A DNA stretch of 59,299 bases from Bacteroidota bacterium (GTDB lineage: Bacteria; Bacteroidota; Bacteroidia; Bacteroidales; Prolixibacteraceae), in assembly GCA_030684645.1 (NCBI GenBank), contig JAUXUF010000128.1, positions 1 to 59,299 on the forward strand, written 5' to 3'. The stretch's first letter is position 1, and each line of letters begins with the position of its first letter. Shown one piece after another: positions 46,206 to 55,800 of the stretch. The translations under genes and the position numbers were made by a program. The notes beneath the pieces are model-generated. The model saw nothing but the letters and a program-made list of their open reading frames with translations. It searched no databases and was not told the DNA's origin.

Positions 46206-47204
46206 TTAATGTAAAATCCGGTAGATCATTTCCCTTTGCAGATCAGCCGGCGAAGTTGAAACATTGCCCCAACCTTTTGATTTCATGTCATACTCACGAA
46301 GGATACTAATGATTTCGACCAGCTTTTTAATGTTGTAATTTTTTGCAGCAGAAATGTATGTCTTGACGAAAAACGGATGTAGCTGGAGAACAGAAGCTAC
46401 ATTGTTCTGAGATTTATCTTCCAGAAATTGGTAGGTCAGTATTTTAGAAAAATATCCAAAAAGTGAAGAAATAACCTTTGTAGCTGGATTGTCTGAAGGA
46501 TTATCACCGAAATAATTAATGATCCGGTTCGCTTTGAGCAGATCTCGTTCACCCAGCGCATTTTGAAGCTCATAAACATTAAACTCCTTGCTGATCCCAA
46601 TGTTTTTTTCAATATGATCAGGTAAAATTTGAGCGCCAACTGGCAACGAAATAATTAGTTTATCCAGCTCATTGGACACTTTGCTGAGGTCGGCTCCCAA
46701 ATATTCCGCCAACATGGCTGCTGCCTGAGGTGCAATGGAATATTGTTGACTTTTCAGATAGGAAGAGATCCATGTTGGCAACTGGTTGTCGTAAATCTTT
46801 TTCGACTCGAAAAGTATCCCTTTCTGGTCAACCAGTTTAGGAAAGGTTTTCCGCTTGTCAAGGGTTTTGTATTTGTAATTGATCACCAAAATGGTCGAAC
46901 TCAATGGATTTTTGACGTAAGATTCCAGTTCTTCAATTTTCTTGATGTTCTGAGCCTCGCGCACAATGATCACCTGGTAGTTCGACATCATTGGGAACCT
47001 GCGGGCATTGGCAATAATCGTATGTGGCTCGGTGTCCTTCCCGTACATGATAGTTTGGTTGAAGTCTTTTTCAGGCCCGGTCAAGACATGGTCAGCAATA
47101 AAATCGCTGATTTTATCGATATAATAGGTTTCCTCTCCCATTAAAAAGTAGATGGGATGGTAGATTTTTTTTTGCAGATTGCTGATTATGTCCTCAAAAG
47201 TCAT
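46206..47204 (-). CDS. holA: DNA polymerase III subunit delta
   Basis: Clamp-loader subunit of 332 residues that opens the beta clamp. It begins with the usual HPIYFLMGEETYYIDKISDF and includes VIIVREAQNIKKIEELESYV, then ILVINYKYKTLDKR, and a C-terminal collar domain with FVKTYISAAKNYNIKKLVEI. The Walker-like site is degenerate, as is normal for delta. It lies 14 bases after amn. Confidence 0.93.
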   Translation of the reverse strand: MTFEDIISNLQKKIYHPIYFLMGEETYYIDKISDFIADHVLTGPEKDFNQTIMYGKDTEPHTIIANARRFPMMSNYQVIIVREAQNIKKIEELESYVKNPLSSTILVINYKYKTLDKRKTFPKLVDQKGILFESKKIYDNQLPTWISSYLKSQQYSIAPQAAAMLAEYLGADLSKVSNELDKLIISLPVGAQILPDHIEKNIGISKEFNVYELQNALGERDLLKANRIINYFGDNPSDNPATKVISSLFGYFSKILTYQFLEDKSQNNVASVLQLHPFFVKTYISAAKNYNIKKLVEIISILREYDMKSKGWGNVSTSPADLQREMIYRILH

Positions 47205-47218
47205 TCGTTGGCAGGGTA

Positions 47219-47989
47219 TTAAAATTTCAGGTGTTTAACTGATTCTCCGTTGTTTTTTATTTCCAGCAAGGCATCGATACCGATCTCCAAATGTTCATGA
47301 ACGAAGTTGTTCGACACAATCTGGTCGCTAACTTCAGTTTTCACACCCGTCGAAATCATGGGCTGGTCGGATACTAGCAGCAAAGCTCCTGACGGAATCT
47401 GGTTGCAGAAACCAACTGTAAAGATGGTCGCCGTTTCCATATCGATTGCCATTGCCCTCGATTTTTCAAGGTATTTTTTGAAACGTTCATCGTATTCCCA
47501 AACGCGCTTATTGGTGGTATAAACAACGCCGGTATAATAATCGTGTTTTCGGTTTCGGATGGCAGTCGAAACTGCCCGCTGAAGGTTGAATGCAGGAAGG
47601 GCAGGTATTTCAGGAGGCAGGTAATCGTTCGAAGTACCTTCGCTCCGGATGGCCGCGATGGGCAATATGAAATCACCCAATTGATTTTTTTGTTTCAAAC
47701 CACCACATTTTCCCAGGAAAAGAACTGCCTTGGGATGGACAGCGCTTAATAAATCCATCATGGTTGCCGCATTCGGACTTCCCATTCCGAAGTTGATTAT
47801 GGTGATTCCCTCGGCGCTGGCGTTGGGCATATTTTTGTTTTCTCCAACTACCTGAACACCAAATTTCTTAGCGAACATATCCACATACATGTGAAAATTG
47901 GTCAGCAAAATCAGGTCATCAAATTCGCTCAATGGCCGTCCGGTATATCTTGGAAGCCAGTTTTGTACAATTTCTTCTTTTGTCTTCAT
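47219..47989 (-). CDS. amn: AMP nucleosidase
   Basis: Nucleoside-phosphorylase-fold enzyme of 256 residues that splits AMP to adenine and ribose 5-phosphate. The shorter Bacteroidota form lacks the N-terminal regulatory domain of the E. coli enzyme. ITIINFGMGSPNAATMMDLL, VLFLGKCGGLKQKNQLGDFI and AIDMETATIFTVGF mark the phosphate-, purine- and ribose-binding parts; ALLLVSDQPM carries the conserved Asp. Confidence 0.93.
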   Translation of the reverse strand: MKTKEEIVQNWLPRYTGRPLSEFDDLILLTNFHMYVDMFAKKFGVQVVGENKNMPNASAEGITIINFGMGSPNAATMMDLLSAVHPKAVLFLGKCGGLKQKNQLGDFILPIAAIRSEGTSNDYLPPEIPALPAFNLQRAVSTAIRNRKHDYYTGVVYTTNKRVWEYDERFKKYLEKSRAMAIDMETATIFTVGFCNQIPSGALLLVSDQPMISTGVKTEVSDQIVSNNFVHEHLEIGIDALLEIKNNGESVKHLKF

Positions 47990-48012
47990 AAAAATTATTT
48001 ACTATTTGATTA

Positions 48013-48065
48013 TTTACCATTTACTAATTATTCACCGCAAGCAGCGTTTAATGGTAAATGGTAAA
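48013..48065. repeat. 12-bp inverted repeat upstream of amn
   Basis: TTTACCATTTAC at 48013-48024 is the exact reverse complement of 48054-48065, with a 29-base spacer. It lies between the divergent amn and the HsdR-N-like gene and could be a bidirectional hairpin or operator. Confidence 0.6.
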
Positions 48066-48141
48066 TAGTTAAATGGTCAATTTTCTGGTACTCCGAACTT
48101 TTTTATAGCTTTACAAAAATACAAACTTTGTTGGCTTCATC

Positions 48142-48603
48142 ATGCAAAAATTGAATTTGCCCGAATATTCTTTCAGAATTAAAACTACTGAAGGGAAACC
48201 CTATATTTTTGATACGCTCCGGAAAAAGTTCGTCCGGCTTACTCCGGAAGAATGGGTCAGGCAGAACTTCGTACAGTTTCTAATTATCGGAAAAAAGTAT
48301 TCGTCCTCATTAATTACTGTTGAAGCCGGTGTTAAAGTAAATAACAATCCGCAACGGGCAGATTTGGTCGTTTTTGATCGATTGGGCAATGCGATTATGG
48401 TGGCTGAATTTAAGTCCCCGGATGTTAAAATAAGTCAGCAGACATTTGACCAGATCGTTAGATACAATATGCAACTGAAAGTAAAATTTCTGATTGTCAG
48501 TAATGGTCTTGAACATTACTGTTGCCAAATAAATTATGCCGGTAATACCTATGCTTTTTTACCGGAAATACCAGATTTCGCTGATGTTTTGCCTTCGTTG
48601 TGA
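48142..48603 (+). CDS. HsdR N-terminal-domain-like protein (putative PD-(D/E)XK nuclease fold)
   Basis: Stand-alone protein of 153 residues similar to the N-terminal nuclease domain of type I restriction HsdR (HSDR_N_2). QRADLVVFDRLGNAIMVAEF followed by K gives the Asp and the E-x-K of the PD-(D/E)XK core (about residues 72-92), and SQQTFDQIVRYNMQLKVKFL is the following helix. No methylase or specificity gene is near, so it is not a restriction system. In Bacteroidota such genes often lie beside amn/holA, which suggests a housekeeping role that is not known. Confidence 0.85.
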   Translation: MQKLNLPEYSFRIKTTEGKPYIFDTLRKKFVRLTPEEWVRQNFVQFLIIGKKYSSSLITVEAGVKVNNNPQRADLVVFDRLGNAIMVAEFKSPDVKISQQTFDQIVRYNMQLKVKFLIVSNGLEHYCCQINYAGNTYAFLPEIPDFADVLPSL

Positions 48604-48692
48604 TCTTGTCTTTTCATTACCCTGTTTGAATGTTGTCCAAAATTAAATTCAATTATTTGCCTGTCCGGATTCAATAAATTGACAACTTTCCG

Positions 48693-48721
48693 TTGAGAGT
48701 TTTTATTATTCTTTTACTTTG
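48693..48721 (+). promoter_or_regulatory. Candidate promoter of the Ehr-like operon
   Basis: TTG at 48693-48695, an 18-base spacer, then TTACTTTG (48714-48721), which differs from TAnnTTTG at one fixed position. It ends 27 bases before ATG 48748. Confidence 0.3.
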
Positions 48722-48747
48722 CATGAAATTCGAAATCAATTTTGAGG

Positions 48748-50757
48748 ATGGATATGGAAATTTCAGGATCACTTTTAAATTATTCTCTCGCAATAACCAT
48801 TTTAGGTATCTTCAGCTTGTTTTTTGTTCCGTTAAAATTCAAAGCAAATTTGGCTGTACTTGTTGTACTCCTGAATGTAATATTAACCAGTGTACTGGCA
48901 TTTCAGGTTCTTCGCGGTCAGGATTTTAAATTTACCTTCGATGCAGGAGCAATGCTTGGACCTATTCAAATCGCAGTCGATTCATTATCCGCCTGGTTCA
49001 TTCTGATTATCAATTTTACTTCAATTACCGGCGCTTTGTACGGTTCAGGATATTTAAAGGCATATGACAACCCGGCGCCCAAATTGAATCTGCACTGGGC
49101 GTTGTTTATTGTATTTCATCTTTCGATGGTTTGGGTTTGCATGATCCAACACAGTCTTGCCTTTTTGGTCGCATGGGAAGTGATGTCGTTATCTTCCATG
49201 CTGTTGGTTATCTTCGATTCAAACAAACCAAAAACGCTGAAAGCAGGGATCAATTACCTGGTTCAGATGCATATCAGTGTTACATTTTTGACCATTGGTT
49301 TTATCTGGGTTTATTTTCAGACTGGTTCGTTCAGTTTCGAGACTATAGCTACTTTTTTTGGTCCTAACAGTAATATCTGGTTGTTCCTGATTTTCTTCAT
49401 CGGATTTGGGATCAAAGCCGGATTTGTCCCTTTGCATACCTGGTTGCCTCACGCACATCCTGCTGCGCCATCGCATGTGTCGGGGGTCATGTCAGGAGTG
49501 ATTGTCAAACTTGGGATTTACGGCATATTCAGGATGATTACTTTCCTGAAAGCCGACTTTTTATTGTTGGGCGAAATCGTGATTACCATATCTGTTTTAA
49601 CTGGAGTATATGGAATATTAAATGCCGCCATCCATCGCGATTTCAAACAAATGCTGGCCTACTGCACCATCGAGAATATCGGGATTATAGGCATTGGCAT
49701 TGGTTTGGGGTTGATGGGAATGGGCAATGGTTCAGCGGTTTTGTATTACCTTGGATTTGGCGGGGCGTTGTTACATGTTCTAAACCATTCGCTGTTTAAA
49801 TCATTGCTTTTTTATTCGGCTGGTTCAGTTTATCAGCAAACGCATACCCGTGATATGGATGATCTGGGCGGGCTTATCAAACGAATGCCGAAAACTGCGT
49901 TACTTTTCCTGATTGGAGCCATTGCCATTGGAGGATTGCCGCCATTTAACGGGTTTATTTCTGAATTTATTTTGTACAGCGGCCTTTTGGAGGGACTGAA
50001 ATCGAATAACCTGAGTGAAATTAGTTTACTGGTGTTTACTTTGGCCGGACTGAGCATCATCGGTGGAATCTCAGTATTGACTTTTACCAAAACATTTGGG
50101 ACGATCTTCCTCGGATCGGAAAGAAAACCGTTAGAACATCAGCCCAAAGAAGTTTCACTGATTATGCTGTTGCCTCAATACCTGATTGTTGCGGTTATGC
50201 TCAGTATTGCTTTTCTGCCACAATTTTACCTGAATACCCTGGACAAGCTTCTGGGAAATATGAGTCCAATGGTCGTTCCCGGGCTTTCCGGATTGTCCGG
50301 TTATTCAGGCCGGATAGCGAATGTCAATTTATATTTCATCCTGTTTATTGGTATAATAGCAGCTAGCTGGATTGTTCGGGCGTATGCAATCAAAGGCAAA
50401 TCGCAGAAGATAGAACCTACCTGGGGATGTGCTTATGTAGCTCCAAACAACAGGATGCAGTACACGGGAAAGTCGTTTTCCAAATCGCTGGGTAAAATAT
50501 TTAGCTTCCTGCTTACTGAAGAAAAAAAATACAAGGAATTGGAGCCGGGTGAGATATTCCCCCGGAAACGAAAATATGAATCGCATTATCTCGATTTTTT
50601 CGAAAATCGGTTGATAAACTATGTAACGCACCATCTGGTTTATGCGGCAAATTATTTTAAATTTATTCAGAATGGCCGGACACAATGGTACGTTTGGTAT
50701 GGTATTGTGTTTATGCTTTCAATTTTTATGCTGACTATTTTTAATGTTTTAAAATGA
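48748..50757 (+). CDS. HyfB/NuoL-type antiporter-like subunit 1 of an Ehr-like complex
   Basis: Membrane subunit of about 669 residues with some fourteen helices, homologous to HyfB and NuoL, the ion-pumping subunits. The conserved Glu of helix 5 is in VAWEVMSLSSMLLVIF, the Lys of helix 7 in GIKAGFVPLHTWLPHAHPAA, and the next Lys in VIVKLGIYGIFRM. The C-terminal EPTWGCAYVAPNNRMQYTGK is characteristic of HyfB-type proteins. It is the first gene of the operon and the next overlaps it by four bases. ATG 48748 is chosen; the frame also opens at TTG 48742 and ATG 48754. Confidence 0.92.
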   Translation: MDMEISGSLLNYSLAITILGIFSLFFVPLKFKANLAVLVVLLNVILTSVLAFQVLRGQDFKFTFDAGAMLGPIQIAVDSLSAWFILIINFTSITGALYGSGYLKAYDNPAPKLNLHWALFIVFHLSMVWVCMIQHSLAFLVAWEVMSLSSMLLVIFDSNKPKTLKAGINYLVQMHISVTFLTIGFIWVYFQTGSFSFETIATFFGPNSNIWLFLIFFIGFGIKAGFVPLHTWLPHAHPAAPSHVSGVMSGVIVKLGIYGIFRMITFLKADFLLLGEIVITISVLTGVYGILNAAIHRDFKQMLAYCTIENIGIIGIGIGLGLMGMGNGSAVLYYLGFGGALLHVLNHSLFKSLLFYSAGSVYQQTHTRDMDDLGGLIKRMPKTALLFLIGAIAIGGLPPFNGFISEFILYSGLLEGLKSNNLSEISLLVFTLAGLSIIGGISVLTFTKTFGTIFLGSERKPLEHQPKEVSLIMLLPQYLIVAVMLSIAFLPQFYLNTLDKLLGNMSPMVVPGLSGLSGYSGRIANVNLYFILFIGIIAASWIVRAYAIKGKSQKIEPTWGCAYVAPNNRMQYTGKSFSKSLGKIFSFLLTEEKKYKELEPGEIFPRKRKYESHYLDFFENRLINYVTHHLVYAANYFKFIQNGRTQWYVWYGIVFMLSIFMLTIFNVLK

Positions 50758-52784
50758 ACCTGATCAACGTATTTCTGGCAATACCGGTATTGGTAATCCT
50801 TCTTCTCCCTTTTTTTAAGGTGAAGGGTAAAGGGTTGGCATTGCTATCGGCTATTGTTTTGAATGCTTCTCTGTCTGGTTATATGGCTGCACAAACCCTG
50901 GCCGGAAATGTTTATCAATTTGCTTTCCCCGGAAGTTTGGTGACGGGTCCGGTTAATATCCGGGTTGATGCCCTTTCAGGATGGTTTATTCTGATCATCA
51001 ATTTTATTTTTATTACCGGCAGCGTTTATGGTCTTTTTTATATGAAAGCCTATCAAAGCCAGAAAAATAACCTCACCCTTCACAGCATTGCCTTCCTTCT
51101 TTTACATACTGCCCTGGTTAGCCTGTGTGCAATTCAAAATAGTCTGGTGTTTCTGATTGCCTGGGAGATCATGGCAATCTCTGCTTTTCTGACCGTCATT
51201 TTTGAGCATGAAAAAATGGCAACTTTAAAAGCCGGGTGGAACTACTTATTGCAGTCGCACGTGTCAATTTTATTCCTGATGATTGGATTTATCTGGGTGG
51301 CTTTTAAAACAGGAAGTTATGATTTTAGCGCTTTGACCATTTACACCTCGGAACATCAGGGGGCCACAGGAATCTTATTGTTCCTGTGCTTTTTTGTTGG
51401 GTTTGCCATCAAATCCGGATTTGTACCTTTTCATACCTGGCTTCCTTATGCGCATCCTGCTGCTCCTGCACATATTTCAGGAATCATGTCAGGGGTAATG
51501 ATCAAAATCGGAATTTTCGGAATCCTTCGGTTAATCACGCTGATTAAGGTTGATTTTTATGCCATCGGTCTAATTATCATGGCCTTTTCTGTAGTTTCCG
51601 GTTTGTACGGGGTAATGCTGGCAATCGTACAGCACAACCTTAAAAAGTTGCTTGCTTACCACAGCATCGAAAACATTGGCATTATCGGAATGGGGATCGG
51701 GATCGGCTGTATCGGGTTAGGTACCGGAAATAATGTGCTGGCTACCCTTGGTTTTGCAGGGGCCCTCCTGCACACGTTAAATCATTCACTTTTCAAATCG
51801 CTATTGTTTTTTACCGCCGGAAATGTCTATCAGGCAACGCATACGCTTCATATTGATCATTTGGGCGGCCTCATCAAAAAAATGCCGCAAACAGCCTTGC
51901 TTTTCCTGATAGCGGCCATTGCCATTTCAGGAATACCACCATTCAATGGGTTTATTTCGGAATTTATCATTTACAGTGGATTTTATTACTGGATGCAGGA
52001 TTCATTGCTCGGTCCGCTAATGACGGTTATTTTTTCGGTACTGGCATTGGTTCTGATTGGTGGGCTGGCCATGCTGTGCTTTACCAAAGCGTTTGGAATT
52101 GTCTTTTTAGGCAATGCCCGGCAGAAATTTCACCATGAAGTGAAAGAAGTTCCCTTTCTTCAGCTTTTACCGCTTTACCTGATTGCATTTCTGATCGTTG
52201 TGATTGGAGTTTATCCCCAATTTCTCCTGAATGCGCTGTCACAACCCGTTAATCTGTTGTCCGGAATTCCGATCAATACGATGATTCATTTTCAGGATAG
52301 CTTATTAGGAGATATTCTTCAGCCGGTTACCTGGAGCACCTGGATTTTTATCCTGATCATCCTGGCGACTTTTGTCATCCGGAAATTTATAACCCGGGAA
52401 CGAAAAGTAGCTGTTGAGTCAACCTGGGGTTGCGGGTACGTGGAACCTACTCCAAAATTGCAATATACCGCGGGATCGTTCGTCAGGGCATACAGCAAGC
52501 TGTTTCGGCCGATTCTGTTATCTTCAAAAACAGAAGAAGAAGTTCGGGGAATATTCCCTTCAGGGGGATCGTATGAAACACACAGTTACGACCGGCTCGA
52601 AAAACAGTTGATCGATAATCCAATAGCGGCATATAAATCCTTTTTGGGAAGGTTTTTGTTCCTTCAAAACGGTAAGCTGCAATTCTACATTTTGTATGGA
52701 ATCATTTTTATTGTCACAGTAATATGTATTCCTCTTATTTACGATCAGATTGTCTCATTTTATGAATTTATAAAGCAAATCTAA
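50754..52784 (+). CDS. HyfB/NuoL-type antiporter-like subunit 2 of an Ehr-like complex
   Basis: A paralogue of the preceding gene, 676 residues, similar along its whole length, including the C-terminal ESTWGCGYVEPTPKLQYTAG block. Proton-path residues are kept: Glu in IAWEIMAISAFLTVIF and Lys in AIKSGFVPFHTWLPYAHPAA and VMIKIGIFGILRL. Its ATG overlaps the previous stop (ATGA), so translation is coupled. The pair looks like a tandem duplication that diverged, and may correspond to the HyfB/HyfD positions. Confidence 0.92.
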   Translation: MNLINVFLAIPVLVILLLPFFKVKGKGLALLSAIVLNASLSGYMAAQTLAGNVYQFAFPGSLVTGPVNIRVDALSGWFILIINFIFITGSVYGLFYMKAYQSQKNNLTLHSIAFLLLHTALVSLCAIQNSLVFLIAWEIMAISAFLTVIFEHEKMATLKAGWNYLLQSHVSILFLMIGFIWVAFKTGSYDFSALTIYTSEHQGATGILLFLCFFVGFAIKSGFVPFHTWLPYAHPAAPAHISGIMSGVMIKIGIFGILRLITLIKVDFYAIGLIIMAFSVVSGLYGVMLAIVQHNLKKLLAYHSIENIGIIGMGIGIGCIGLGTGNNVLATLGFAGALLHTLNHSLFKSLLFFTAGNVYQATHTLHIDHLGGLIKKMPQTALLFLIAAIAISGIPPFNGFISEFIIYSGFYYWMQDSLLGPLMTVIFSVLALVLIGGLAMLCFTKAFGIVFLGNARQKFHHEVKEVPFLQLLPLYLIAFLIVVIGVYPQFLLNALSQPVNLLSGIPINTMIHFQDSLLGDILQPVTWSTWIFILIILATFVIRKFITRERKVAVESTWGCGYVEPTPKLQYTAGSFVRAYSKLFRPILLSSKTEEEVRGIFPSGGSYETHSYDRLEKQLIDNPIAAYKSFLGRFLFLQNGKLQFYILYGIIFIVTVICIPLIYDQIVSFYEFIKQI

Positions 52785-52786
52785 TT

Positions 52787-53692
52787 ATGCTGAGTTTAAT
52801 TCTTATACTTATAGCCAGCGCCTTTTTTACAGGGATTATCCTCCGTGTAAAAAGTATGGCATCGGGGCGTAAAGGTCCGGGTCTTTTTCAGCCTGTAAAA
52901 GATGTGGCCAGGCTTTTTAAAAAAGGAGTGGTATATAGCGAAACAACCAGTTTCGTTTTCCAGATTGCGCCCACGATCTACTTTTCGTCGGTGGTGATGG
53001 CCATGCTGGTTGTTCCGTTCGGGCAATCCAAAGGGTTTGTAAGTTTCAACGGAGACTTCATCTTCTTTGCTTATGTGCTGGCGCTTGGCAAGTTTTTCAG
53101 CATCATTTCGGCGATGGACACTGGCAGCAGTTTCGAAGGAATGGGTGCAAGCCGCGAAGCGCTTTATTCGATGTTTGCCGAACCGGCCTTTTTTATCCTG
53201 ATGGGATCGCTCGCGTTGCTTACCGGTCACACCTCTTTTCAGGAAATATTTGCCGCTTTGCATATTGGTTCATACATCAGTTATGCGTTGGCCATACTTG
53301 GCACCTTTGTCCTGATGATGGTGGCGATGGTCGAAAATAGCCGGATGCCAATCGATGATCCAAAAACACACCTGGAACTTACAATGGTCCATGAAGTGAT
53401 GATCCTCGATAACAGTGGCTTCGATCTTGGATTGATACTTACAGCGGGCTACTTAAAATTTGCCATTTATGGGGCGCTGGTTGTCAATCTGTTTATTGGG
53501 GTATTTCCATATCAATATTCCATCCCAATGTTTTTTGTCATTCAAATTGTATTGGCGACAGGAGTCGGATTGATCGAATCGTTTATGGCCCGTTTCAGGA
53601 TGAGCCACAATGCCCAGTTTATTTTCGTTCTGACTTCAGTTAGCCTCCTCATATTTTTCGGCGTACTGATGATTTTAGGAAAATTTGCTTAA
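52787..53692 (+). CDS. HyfC/NuoH-like membrane subunit
   Basis: Membrane subunit of 301 residues with about eight helices, homologous to HyfC and NuoH, which link the hydrophilic arm to the pumps. GPGLFQPVKDVARLFKKG is the conserved first cytoplasmic loop, ASREALYSMFAEPAF the charged loop near helix 4, and ENSRMPIDDPKTHLELTMVH then EVMILDNSG the acidic stretch shared with group 4 hydrogenases rather than with NuoH proper. It starts two bases after the preceding stop codon. Confidence 0.95.
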   Translation: MLSLILILIASAFFTGIILRVKSMASGRKGPGLFQPVKDVARLFKKGVVYSETTSFVFQIAPTIYFSSVVMAMLVVPFGQSKGFVSFNGDFIFFAYVLALGKFFSIISAMDTGSSFEGMGASREALYSMFAEPAFFILMGSLALLTGHTSFQEIFAALHIGSYISYALAILGTFVLMMVAMVENSRMPIDDPKTHLELTMVHEVMILDNSGFDLGLILTAGYLKFAIYGALVVNLFIGVFPYQYSIPMFFVIQIVLATGVGLIESFMARFRMSHNAQFIFVLTSVSLLIFFGVLMILGKFA

Positions 53693-53710
53693 CCTGCTAA
53701 ATTCTATACT

Positions 53711-54343
53711 ATGATAGATGTATTGCTTATTACTTTCATTATCACTCTGTTCTATATCGCTATTGCCAACCGGATGCTTACCTATTTAAAGGTTCTGGCA
53801 TTTCAGGGTGTATTGTTGTTTGTCGTTGTTTTCATTCAATTAAACGAAATCAATCCGATAAACCTCGCTTTGATCTTGCTGGAAACCATTGTTTTCAAAT
53901 CGGTTGCGGTTCCGCTGTTCATGGCGCATGTATTGAAGCACAACAACATTACCCGGGAAGCAGAGCCCTATCTGCCCAATTTTGTCTCCTTAATTATTAC
54001 AACACTCATCGTGGTGGTTACCATTTTGCTGGCTAACGGAGTAAAGGACACTCGACTGGATAAGATATTCTTTGTGGTGGCATTATCGTCACTTTTTACC
54101 GGACTGTATTTTATAGCCACACGACGTAAGATTATAACCCATGTTATTGGTTACCTGATTATTGAGAATGGTGTTTTTGTCTTGTCGCTGGCAGTCGGAA
54201 ACGAAATGCCCATGTTGGTGAACCTGGGCATTATGCTCGATATTTTTGCCAGTGTGCTGATTTTAGGCATCTTCCTGAATAAAATCGGTGATGTGTTTAA
54301 GGATGTTGATGTGGATCAGCTGAGTAGTTTAAAGGATTACTAA
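53711..54343 (+). CDS. HyfE-like membrane subunit
   Basis: Membrane protein of 210 residues with about six to seven helices, like hydrogenase-4 component E, which includes a NuoK-like half. GYLIIENGVFVLSLAVGNEM carries the conserved Glu, and LVNLGIMLDIFASVLILGIF the acidic residue of the next helix. The C-terminus ends DVDQLSSLKDY, close to the usual D-L-x-x-L-x-(D/G) tail. It is 18 bases after the previous gene. Confidence 0.92.
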   Translation: MIDVLLITFIITLFYIAIANRMLTYLKVLAFQGVLLFVVVFIQLNEINPINLALILLETIVFKSVAVPLFMAHVLKHNNITREAEPYLPNFVSLIITTLIVVVTILLANGVKDTRLDKIFFVVALSSLFTGLYFIATRRKIITHVIGYLIIENGVFVLSLAVGNEMPMLVNLGIMLDIFASVLILGIFLNKIGDVFKDVDVDQLSSLKDY

Positions 54344-54366
54344 AACAATACTAATTATTTGAAAAC

Positions 54367-55794
54367 ATGATAGGGATATATCTGATAGCAGCTTTCACAA
54401 TAGCGCTTGCCTTGTTTCTGAACCGGAATAAGATCGTCACATTTGCCTTGCTAGGTTCATTTCTGATCCTTCAGGGTGCTTTGACCGTTCATGCTTATTT
54501 AAACTTTCATTCCACTGAATTAGGTTATTTTACGTATGATTCCCTGGCTGTACTGCTATTGTTTACCTTACTTATTATTTCCATTCCGGCGCTGTTTCAC
54601 AGCCATATTTACCTTGAAGACCAACCAGCGCCTGTGGAATCGAGAGCTATCTATTACGCGGCAATTGTGCTATTGATCACTGCTATCAGTGCCGGTTATC
54701 TGGCCAATCATATTGCCGTTACCTGGATATTTACTGAGGTTACCACCCTGAGCGCTTCTGCCCTGATCTATCACCACCGGAATAAACTGGCGCTGGAAGG
54801 CACCTGGAAATACGTTTTTATCTGTGCAATCAGTATCACTTTTGTTTTCATTGGTATTTTATTTTTAAGTATGTCGCTCGTCAATGCCGGTTCAGATGAC
54901 TTGTCATTTAAAAACCTGTTAGCCAATAGTTCACAGTTAAATCCATTTTGGTTGCGTCTATCGTTTCTATTTATCTTTACCGGTTTTACTGCCAAATTGG
55001 GATTGGTTCCAATGTTTACAGCTGGTGTAGATGCCAAGGATAAAGCCCCGGCCCCTGCAGGCGCTTTACTTTCAAGTGTATTGATGAACCTGGGATTTGT
55101 TGGTATTTTTCGCTTTTACATTGTTGTTGCTAATACTCCCTTGCATAATTGGGCAAATTTGGTGATCGGAATTGCGGCATTCCTGTCGGTATTTGTAGCC
55201 ACGGTCTATATGATCAAGGTGAAAAATATCAAACGAATGATGGCCTATTCAAGCATAGAGCACATGGGCCTGGTCATGCTTGGAGTTGCCGCCGGAGGTA
55301 TCGGCTATTATGCTGCCATACTTCATATTGTACTTCACGCATTTGTGAAATCAAGCATGTTTTTTCAGTTCACCCAATTGTACCGTGTTTTTCAGAACAA
55401 AAGCATTTATCACGTGGGCAATTATTTTAAGTACAATACCAGTGGGGCGATGGTGCTTCTGTTCGGTTTTATCAGTGTAACAGCCATGCCTCCTTCCGGT
55501 CTGTTTGTGAGCGAATTCCTTATTTTCCGTTCGTTATTTGAGGCTCATCAGATCATTCTGCTGATTGTTGTTTTGATTTTGCTTACCATGATCATCTGGG
55601 CATTCGGGAAAAATATCCTGAAGATGCTTTTTATTCCGCCTGTCGGATTTGATGATTCGCATGTTCCGGTTATCAATCCCTGGGAGTCGGCTTCTCAGTT
55701 TTTCCTTTTGGGTCTCGCCGTCTATTTAGGATTGAATCCTCCGGCTGAATTTGTGCAGCTAATCAAAGAAAGTGTCATGATGTTACCAAATTAA
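54367..55794 (+). CDS. HyfF-type antiporter-like subunit 3
   Basis: Third pump-type subunit, 475 residues and about thirteen to fourteen helices, similar to HyfF and NuoN/NuoM. The helix 5 Glu is in TWIFTEVTTLSASALIYH and the helix 7 Lys in TAKLGLVPMFTAGVDAKDKA. At the helix 8 position where the other two subunits have Lys (VKLG/IKIG) this one has Asn (LMNLGFVGIF), which I believe is usual for HyfF. AYSSIEHMGLVMLGVA is the conserved loop. Together with the two upstream subunits it gives three potential ion channels. Confidence 0.92.
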   Translation: MIGIYLIAAFTIALALFLNRNKIVTFALLGSFLILQGALTVHAYLNFHSTELGYFTYDSLAVLLLFTLLIISIPALFHSHIYLEDQPAPVESRAIYYAAIVLLITAISAGYLANHIAVTWIFTEVTTLSASALIYHHRNKLALEGTWKYVFICAISITFVFIGILFLSMSLVNAGSDDLSFKNLLANSSQLNPFWLRLSFLFIFTGFTAKLGLVPMFTAGVDAKDKAPAPAGALLSSVLMNLGFVGIFRFYIVVANTPLHNWANLVIGIAAFLSVFVATVYMIKVKNIKRMMAYSSIEHMGLVMLGVAAGGIGYYAAILHIVLHAFVKSSMFFQFTQLYRVFQNKSIYHVGNYFKYNTSGAMVLLFGFISVTAMPPSGLFVSEFLIFRSLFEAHQIILLIVVLILLTMIIWAFGKNILKMLFIPPVGFDDSHVPVINPWESASQFFLLGLAVYLGLNPPAEFVQLIKESVMMLPN

Positions 55795-55800
55795 AGAAAA

